A DNA stretch of 11,039 nucleotides, taken from DAOUAM01 sp034433305. GTDB taxonomy: Bacteria > Chloroflexota > Dehalococcoidia > Lucifugimonadales > DAOUAM01. Shown piece by piece: positions 6,855 through 11,039 of this stretch. The translations under genes were made by a program, and so were the position numbers. Position 1 is the first letter of the stretch; every line of letters begins with the position of its first letter. The stretch covers positions 1 to 11,039 of the forward strand of contig DAOUAM010000110.1 of NCBI GenBank assembly GCA_034433305.1. Direction: 5' to 3'. Under the pieces are notes generated by a model, which saw only the letters and a list, made by a program, of their open reading frames with translations, searched no databases and was not told the DNA's origin.

Positions 6855-8063
6855 GTGAACTTCAGCTACATCGCCTACGCCGCCGACAGGGGCATCATCA
6901 AGGACCAGATACAGGCCCGCAACGAGTACGAGGCCCGCACCGAAATCACGCGCCAGGGCTTGAGGATACTGAAGCTCCAGCCTGCCAAGCCCTTCCCTGG
7001 CCTGGAGGAGCTATTCCCGTCCCTTTACAGCGTCAGTTCCGGCGAACTGGTGCGCTTCTCAAGGCAGATGGCAACCATGCTGGGCAGCGGCAGCAACCTG
7101 CTGCGCGTGCTGGAAATGCTCCAGCGCGAGACTCCCAACAAGGTCCTGCGCCGCGCCCTGACCAGCATCTACCGCAAGCTGGACGAGGGCGATAGCCTGT
7201 CCGCCGCGCTGGCCGAGCACCCCAAGGTCTTCAGCCGCCTGTTCATCAGCGTCGTGGAGGTGGGCGAGCATACGGGTCGCCTCACGGCGGCCCTGGAACA
7301 GCTTGCCGACATCCTGGAAAAGGAGCACGAGGCCAAGCAGAAGGCCATCCGGACACTCATGTACCCCATGGCCATCATAGGGCTGTCCCTGCTGACCATG
7401 GGCGTCCTGATGACGGTTGCCCTGCCACCGCTCCTCAAGGTATTCGAGCAGTCGGGCGCCGATATCCCCCTTATGACGCGCATTGTTGTCAAGCTGGTAG
7501 GCCTGATTCGCGAGAACTACAGGAATATCATGGTGGGCTTCCTGGTCATGGTAGCGCTGGGCTGGACCGGCCGCCGTGTCCCTGCGGTGCGCTACTGGAT
7601 GGACGTGGCACAGGTCAAGGCGCCCATTGCTGGGGGAATAGTGCTGGCAGCGGAGCTATCGCGGTTTGCCCGCACCATCACCATGCTGCTGGAAGCTGGC
7701 GTGACGCTGGCCGGGGCCATGCAACTGGCCCTCAGCGGCTGCAAGAACCAGCTCCTTCACAGGGCTTTCAGCGAGGCCGAGGAAAGCCTCCTGGGCGGCC
7801 ATGGGCTGACACGCGCCCTCCGGCGTTACCCGATCATCCCCTCCATGTTCCTGGAGCTGGTCATGCTGGGCGAGGAGAGCAACTCTCTCAAGCGCACCAT
7901 GAATGAGGCGGCTATTGCCTACCAGAAGCAACTGGAACGCAAGCTGGATGGCCTGCTGGGAATGCTGGAGCCGCTGTCCACAGTTGTGGTGGGAGGTATC
8001 GTCGGCTTTATCGCCTTCTCCATGTTCATCCCCATCTACTCCGGCCTGAACGCGGCCAGATAG
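6855..8063 (+). CDS. pilC: PilC/GspF-type inner-membrane platform protein
   Basis: This is a 402-residue polytopic membrane protein of normal PilC length with two T2SSF domains. The first is about 64-188 (VRFSRQMATMLGSG, ISVVEVGEHTGRLTAALEQL), the second about 267-392 (LSRFARTITMLLEAGVTLAG, ELVMLGEESNSLKRTMNEAA). The paired GE-(H/E)-(T/S) motifs at 137-140 and 339-342 are characteristic. Predicted membrane segments are near 168-190, 222-237 and 372-395. PilC sits at the base of the pilus and couples PilB turning to pilin insertion. The start is GTG 6855 with GAGGGG at 6841-6846 (8-nt spacer), 12 nt after the pilB stop. It belongs to the same transcription unit as pilB. Confidence 0.95.
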   Translation: MNFSYIAYAADRGIIKDQIQARNEYEARTEITRQGLRILKLQPAKPFPGLEELFPSLYSVSSGELVRFSRQMATMLGSGSNLLRVLEMLQRETPNKVLRRALTSIYRKLDEGDSLSAALAEHPKVFSRLFISVVEVGEHTGRLTAALEQLADILEKEHEAKQKAIRTLMYPMAIIGLSLLTMGVLMTVALPPLLKVFEQSGADIPLMTRIVVKLVGLIRENYRNIMVGFLVMVALGWTGRRVPAVRYWMDVAQVKAPIAGGIVLAAELSRFARTITMLLEAGVTLAGAMQLALSGCKNQLLHRAFSEAEESLLGGHGLTRALRRYPIIPSMFLELVMLGEESNSLKRTMNEAAIAYQKQLERKLDGLLGMLEPLSTVVVGGIVGFIAFSMFIPIYSGLNAAR

Positions 8064-8174
8064 GGCCAGGGCTGTGCCCTCGGGATTGAGGGTGGGCCAG
8101 TCTGTCCAAATATGGGACTGAGGCCAGTAGCCCCTGGGTGACGGCGCAATCCGCAGCCGGCGAGATAAGGTACT
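8064..8174 (+). other. Intergenic gap between pilC and pilO-like gene with weak hairpins
   Basis: This 111-nt gap is the longest inside the plus-strand cluster and has no supported gene. A 5-bp hairpin AGGGC/GCCCT (8068-8080) follows the pilC stop. A larger bulged stem pairs GGCC-AGTC (8095-8102) with GACT-GA-GGCC (8116-8125). Neither has a T-tract, so a strong terminator is not supported. It could hold a second promoter for the pilO-like and pilM-N genes, but no clear -35/-10 was found. Confidence 0.4.
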
Positions 8175-8762
8175 ATGGCCAAGAGCATCGCAGGACTTCA
8201 ACAGCGCCTCTCCAGGGTCAAGCCCTGGGTACTTGTGGCGGCCCTTCTTGGTGCTGTCCTGCTGGTCTATTACACCGTCCTGGGCGCCCGCTACTGGCAG
8301 GCGTCCAGGGACCTGCCGGCCGTCAAAGAGCGCATCCTGGAGCTGACGCGCAGCACGCGCGGCTCCGCACCGGACGAGCAGGCGCTCCTGTCCGACCTGG
8401 AGGCCCGGATACAGCGGCTGGACGAGCTGCGCGGCCACTTCGGCTATTCCCAGCCCGACGACCTGGTAGCCATCGTTTCAGCGACGGCGAGGGAGACTCC
8501 CTTAAGCCTGCTCTCCATCAGCGTGGGCGAGCAGCAGTCCAAGGCTTACGGGGATGTGGACTACCGCGCGCAGCCCATGACGCTGTCCCTCCAGGGAGAC
8601 CTCCCCAGTATCTACCGCTTCATGGCGCTGCTGCATCACAAGGTGCCAGTGGCCCACTTCACCAGCGTCAAGCTGTCCAGCGGCGAAGAAGGCTCGTCGG
8701 GCCAGGTCCAGGTCACGTTCTACGTGCTGCCGCCGGCCGGCCAGCAGGGGGAGGCCAACTGA
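8175..8762 (+). CDS. PilO-like T4P alignment-complex protein
   Basis: This 195-residue protein has PilO architecture. A short cytoplasmic N-terminus precedes one transmembrane helix (PWVLVAALLGAVLLVYYTVL, 17-36) and a helical coiled-coil-like segment (about 45-88). An alpha/beta domain follows: DDLVAIVSATARETPLSLLS, then QPMTLSLQGDLPSIYRFMAL and GQVQVTFYVLPP. The LSLQGDLPSIYRFM segment resembles the PilO core strand and helix. PilO normally pairs with PilN through the coiled coils, and a PilN-like module is in the very next gene, which supports the call. The start has GATAAGG just upstream (AAGG at 8167-8170), a modest site. Its TGA overlaps the next ATG by one base (TGATG). Sequence identity to known PilO is likely low, so the name rests on architecture and context. 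Confidence 0.8.
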   Translation: MAKSIAGLQQRLSRVKPWVLVAALLGAVLLVYYTVLGARYWQASRDLPAVKERILELTRSTRGSAPDEQALLSDLEARIQRLDELRGHFGYSQPDDLVAIVSATARETPLSLLSISVGEQQSKAYGDVDYRAQPMTLSLQGDLPSIYRFMALLHHKVPVAHFTSVKLSSGEEGSSGQVQVTFYVLPPAGQQGEAN

Positions 8763-10789
8763 TGCGCCTGCTCAGCTTCAAGCTTTCAGGACGTCCCCTG
8801 CGCATGCCTGTGCTCCTGGGAGGGCGTGGCAAGGGCCACGGCCAGTCGGAGCAGGCCACCAGTGGCCGCAAGGCAGCGCGGCCCTCCCGCAAGGCCAGAG
8901 AAAGCGCCGTGCCATGGGAAGGGCGCCCGACGAAGTCCCGGGCGTCGCTGGTGGGCGCGCTCAGCGCTATGAGGAGCGTGCTGGGTCGGCGGCGCGGTAC
9001 CCGGCTGCAAGAAAGGCCACAAGCGCCGGCTGCCTCCTCCAGGCTGGGGCAACTGCCCTGCGGCTGCCAGGCGCCCAGGACGGGCCTGGCAGCCCTTGCC
9101 GACAGGCTGCGCGAGGAACTGCACCGGCTGCGCCACCCGCGTACTGTGACCTTCTGCGTGGAGAACGGCGTCATACGGACGGTCATCTTTGAGGGCGACG
9201 AGGTAGTGGCCTGGGGCATGTCGGACCCGCACGAGGAGCTTGTCAAGCTGGACTCCGCCATCGCCGATGGCAGCCAACCGGCCGAGGGAGACCCCAGTGA
9301 GGCTGAGCAGCCCGCCACAGCCAATGACATGCACTCCGGGACCGACTGGCGGCCCACCAGGCTCAGGGCGCTGTTCGACGAGGTCCACGTCCACCATGGC
9401 AGGCTGGTCACCGACCTTCCCATCTACACGCCCATGATGCGACACATGCGCCTGCCCAGGGTTGCCAGACGCTACGTCCAGCAGGTCATACTGTCGGAGG
9501 TACTGGACAGCATCCCCTTCTCCGCCGAGGAGGTTGACGTAACCTGGCAGCTCAGGCGGACCGAGACAGGCCAGGAAGTGGTAGCCGTGGCGGTGCCCAA
9601 GGTGGCTATGGACAGTCACGTTCAGGCGGTCAGGGAAGCCAGGATGCGGCCTGTGGCAACCTACTCCAAGGCCACCGCCCTGGCCTTCGCCGCCGGGCTG
9701 CCCGATGTCATTGTCCTGCACCTGGTGCCCGGCAGGGCCGCCATCGTGCTGGTCAGCGACGGCGTGCCACGCGTCGTCCACGAGGTGGAGTTGCGTGAAC
9801 ACGGGGCCGATGTGATGGACCAGGCCGAGGCCATCGCCAGGGCCGTGGAGCAGGTGGAAGGCTACTTCCAGACGCTGGAAAGCAGCGAGGAGAGTCCCTC
9901 CATGCCTGTGATGCTCACGGGCATCTCCAGCGACGGGCCGCTGGCGGAGGCGGTCCTCCAGATGGTGCAGCGAGAGGTACGGCCCTTTGTATCGCCCGTC
10001 AACCATCCTCGCCACTTCCCGCCAGTAGAGTACGCGCTGAACATTGGCCTGGCGCTGGCGCACAGGGAAAGGGCGAGGCCACGAAAGACGCTTCCCAGGA
10101 AGAAGGCCGTCTCCATAAACCTGCTGCCGGAGCGCTACCTGCCTCAGCCCTTGCCCATCAAGCCAGTGGCGGTATTTGTGTCCATACTTCTCTTCGGCAG
10201 CGTGGCCTTTAACTTCACCTCCCAGGTGAACGATATGTCGGCGGAGGCAGCCACGCTGTCCTCGCGGCTGGACCAGCTAGAGCGGCAGGCGAGGCAGCAC
10301 CGGCTGAGCCTGGCCCGCGCCAGCGCCACCCAGAGCGACATCGAGGCGGCCAGCCAGCTCAGCCTGTCCCTGGAGTCATACCTGGACAGCCTCCAGAAGG
10401 AGATCGAGGACCTGCTATCGCGGCTGGACACTATCACACGTGAGGCCCTGCCTCCAGGCGTGGAGATAGCTACCGTGGCGCTCCAGGGCAATGAGCTTTC
10501 CCTGACAGGCTCCGCTCCATCTTATGAGCATGTCGTTCAGTACACGGCCAACCTGCGGGCCTCGGGCCTCTTCACAGGCGCCAGGATACAGCGCACCGAG
10601 GCGTCCCAGAACGTGGAGGTCATCGTCCGGGGCGAGCGGGTAGGGGAGCCATCGGTCACCTTCCAGGCCAAGGCCGTAATCAACTCCGTGCTGGATGTCG
10701 TGGTCGAGGACGAGGCCGGCGAAGCGGCCCAGGGCTCGTCGGCCCCAGGTACCACGGCCCCCAGTCGCACCCCCGAGCGAAAGCCCTAG
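8762..10789 (+). CDS. PilM-PilN fusion protein of the T4P alignment complex
   Basis: One 675-residue chain joins two normally separate proteins. Residues 1-105 are a basic, low-complexity extension. About 126-433 looks PilM-like (actin/FtsA fold): VTFCVENGVIRTVIFEGDEV, HGRLVTDLP, MRLPRVARRYVQQVILSE, a VAVAVPK strand, ATALAFAAGL, and PVEYALNIGLAL near its end. The nucleotide-binding DxG motifs of PilM are degenerate here (FCVENG and LVPGRA). Residues 449-458 (AVSINLLPER) match the PilN N-terminal motif that docks into PilM. Then comes one transmembrane helix (467-486), coiled coil (about 490-558) and a PilN-type domain (about 565-622: PPGVEIATVALQGNELSLTG). The C-terminus is Pro/Thr/Ser-rich. 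ATG 8762 has GGGGAGG ending 7 nt upstream and overlaps the preceding stop. The same frame is open further upstream to 8138, but that stretch lies over the pilO-like gene and reads like noncoding sequence. Function: scaffold linking the motor to PilO. Confidence 0.85.
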   Translation: MRLLSFKLSGRPLRMPVLLGGRGKGHGQSEQATSGRKAARPSRKARESAVPWEGRPTKSRASLVGALSAMRSVLGRRRGTRLQERPQAPAASSRLGQLPCGCQAPRTGLAALADRLREELHRLRHPRTVTFCVENGVIRTVIFEGDEVVAWGMSDPHEELVKLDSAIADGSQPAEGDPSEAEQPATANDMHSGTDWRPTRLRALFDEVHVHHGRLVTDLPIYTPMMRHMRLPRVARRYVQQVILSEVLDSIPFSAEEVDVTWQLRRTETGQEVVAVAVPKVAMDSHVQAVREARMRPVATYSKATALAFAAGLPDVIVLHLVPGRAAIVLVSDGVPRVVHEVELREHGADVMDQAEAIARAVEQVEGYFQTLESSEESPSMPVMLTGISSDGPLAEAVLQMVQREVRPFVSPVNHPRHFPPVEYALNIGLALAHRERARPRKTLPRKKAVSINLLPERYLPQPLPIKPVAVFVSILLFGSVAFNFTSQVNDMSAEAATLSSRLDQLERQARQHRLSLARASATQSDIEAASQLSLSLESYLDSLQKEIEDLLSRLDTITREALPPGVEIATVALQGNELSLTGSAPSYEHVVQYTANLRASGLFTGARIQRTEASQNVEVIVRGERVGEPSVTFQAKAVINSVLDVVVEDEAGEAAQGSSAPGTTAPSRTPERKP

Positions 10790-10835
10790 CGCCCTCCCGC
10801 GGCCAGCGGACCGGAGGACTCACTTTCCGGCGCCT

Positions 10836-10918
10836 GCCCCCTCTCCTTCGACAAGCTCAGGGCCTGCCGAGTGGACAGGTCTGGCTCTCCCCAAGGGAGG
10901 CGAGACGCCAGCCCCCTT
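10836..10918. repeat. Dispersed repeat copy B, inverted relative to copy A
   Basis: TCTCCTTCGACAAGCTCAGG (10842-10861) is the same motif family as the reverse-oriented copy at 3256-3284. Further on, CTGGCTCTCCCC (10881-10892) and GAGACGCCAGCCCCC (10902-10916) match, in reverse complement, GGGGAGAG- and GGGGACTGGCGTCT-like segments of copy A. Similarity is patchy with an insertion of about 17 nt between the matching parts. It lies 46 nt after the pilM-N stop. No coding sequence is supported in 10790-11039. Confidence 0.5.
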
Positions 10919-10949
10919 GTATCTTGGAAGGGGGATAGAATGAAAGAGA

Positions 10950-11014
10950 GGGTGCGGCAGACCCAAACCCCTTGGGTCCACAAGAGGCCGCTAGAGAGCG
11001 TGGTCGCCGCACCC
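10950..11014. repeat. Nested inverted repeats near the right edge
   Basis: An outer 9-bp perfect pair, GGGTGCGGC (10950-10958) and GCCGCACCC (11006-11014), encloses a 7-bp hairpin GACCCAA (10960-10966) with TTGGGTC (10972-10978), and a small CGCT/AGCG hairpin (10989-11000). The layout is a three-way junction. There is no T-tract on either side, so a classic terminator is not indicated. It could be a structured RNA or the end of an interspersed element. Confidence 0.45.
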
Positions 11015-11039
11015 ATCCCCCACAAAAGCCCGAACAGTT

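Noticed and set aside
8064..8174. Possible c-di-GMP riboswitch before the pilO-like gene
   Set aside because: GACGGCGCAATCCGC only faintly recalls the GEMM core; the conserved paired helices and tetraloop elements are not present.
8138..8761. Upstream in-frame extension of the PilM-N gene to 8138
   Set aside because: It runs out of frame over the pilO-like gene and reads as Arg/Pro/Gly-rich noncoding sequence. ATG 8762 has a strong ribosome site and stop-start overlap.
8786..10063. Long open frame (425 codons) on the minus strand opposite the PilM-N gene
   Set aside because: The composition is His/Gln/Gly-rich without domains, as expected for an antisense frame in GC-rich DNA.
10950..11015. 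Possible tRNA suggested by the outer GGGTGCGG / CCGCACC pairing
   Set aside because: It is about 66 nt, shorter than a normal tRNA, with no TTCRA T-loop and no consistent D or anticodon arm.

Overview
The window is GC-rich, tightly packed bacterial DNA carrying a type IV pilus (T4P) assembly cluster. It resembles those of monoderm Chloroflexota (Dehalococcoidia or SAR202-like). That lineage is an inference from three things: degenerate PilM-like and PilN-like sequences, DUF11 and choice-of-anchor L surface modules, and the absence of any pilP or pilQ (outer-membrane secretin) gene. No sequence search was possible.

Left half, minus strand (1-3044), read right to left. Three overlapping genes encode minor-pilin-like proteins: PilV-like (3044-2619), PilW/GspJ-like (2598-2101) and PilX-like (2104-842). 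The last carries two DUF11-type adhesive repeats. A perfect 12-bp GC hairpin (790-815) follows. Beyond it is the start of a secreted choice-of-anchor L protein (724-1) that runs off the left edge.

Middle (3045-3471). This divergent intergenic region holds a GC-rich dispersed repeat (about 3166-3330). Next to it is a compact block of interlocking inverted repeats (3331-3390) with H-type pseudoknot topology.

Right half, plus strand (3472-10789). A small LuxR-type DNA-binding protein comes first. An unrecognised three-part protein (helical, long acidic Pro/Ala linker, small alpha/beta domain) follows. Then come the PilB-type extension ATPase, the PilC platform protein, a PilO-like protein, and a large protein fusing PilM-like and PilN-like modules in one chain. 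Most junctions are short or overlapping. The exception is 111 nt between pilC and the pilO-like gene.

Together the right half would supply the inner-membrane motor and platform (B, C, M-N, O). The left half would supply priming or tip subunits and surface-adhesion modules. No major pilin, prepilin peptidase or PilT retraction ATPase gene was seen here. The right edge (10790-11039) has no supported gene. It holds a second, inverted relative of the dispersed repeat and a nested inverted repeat.
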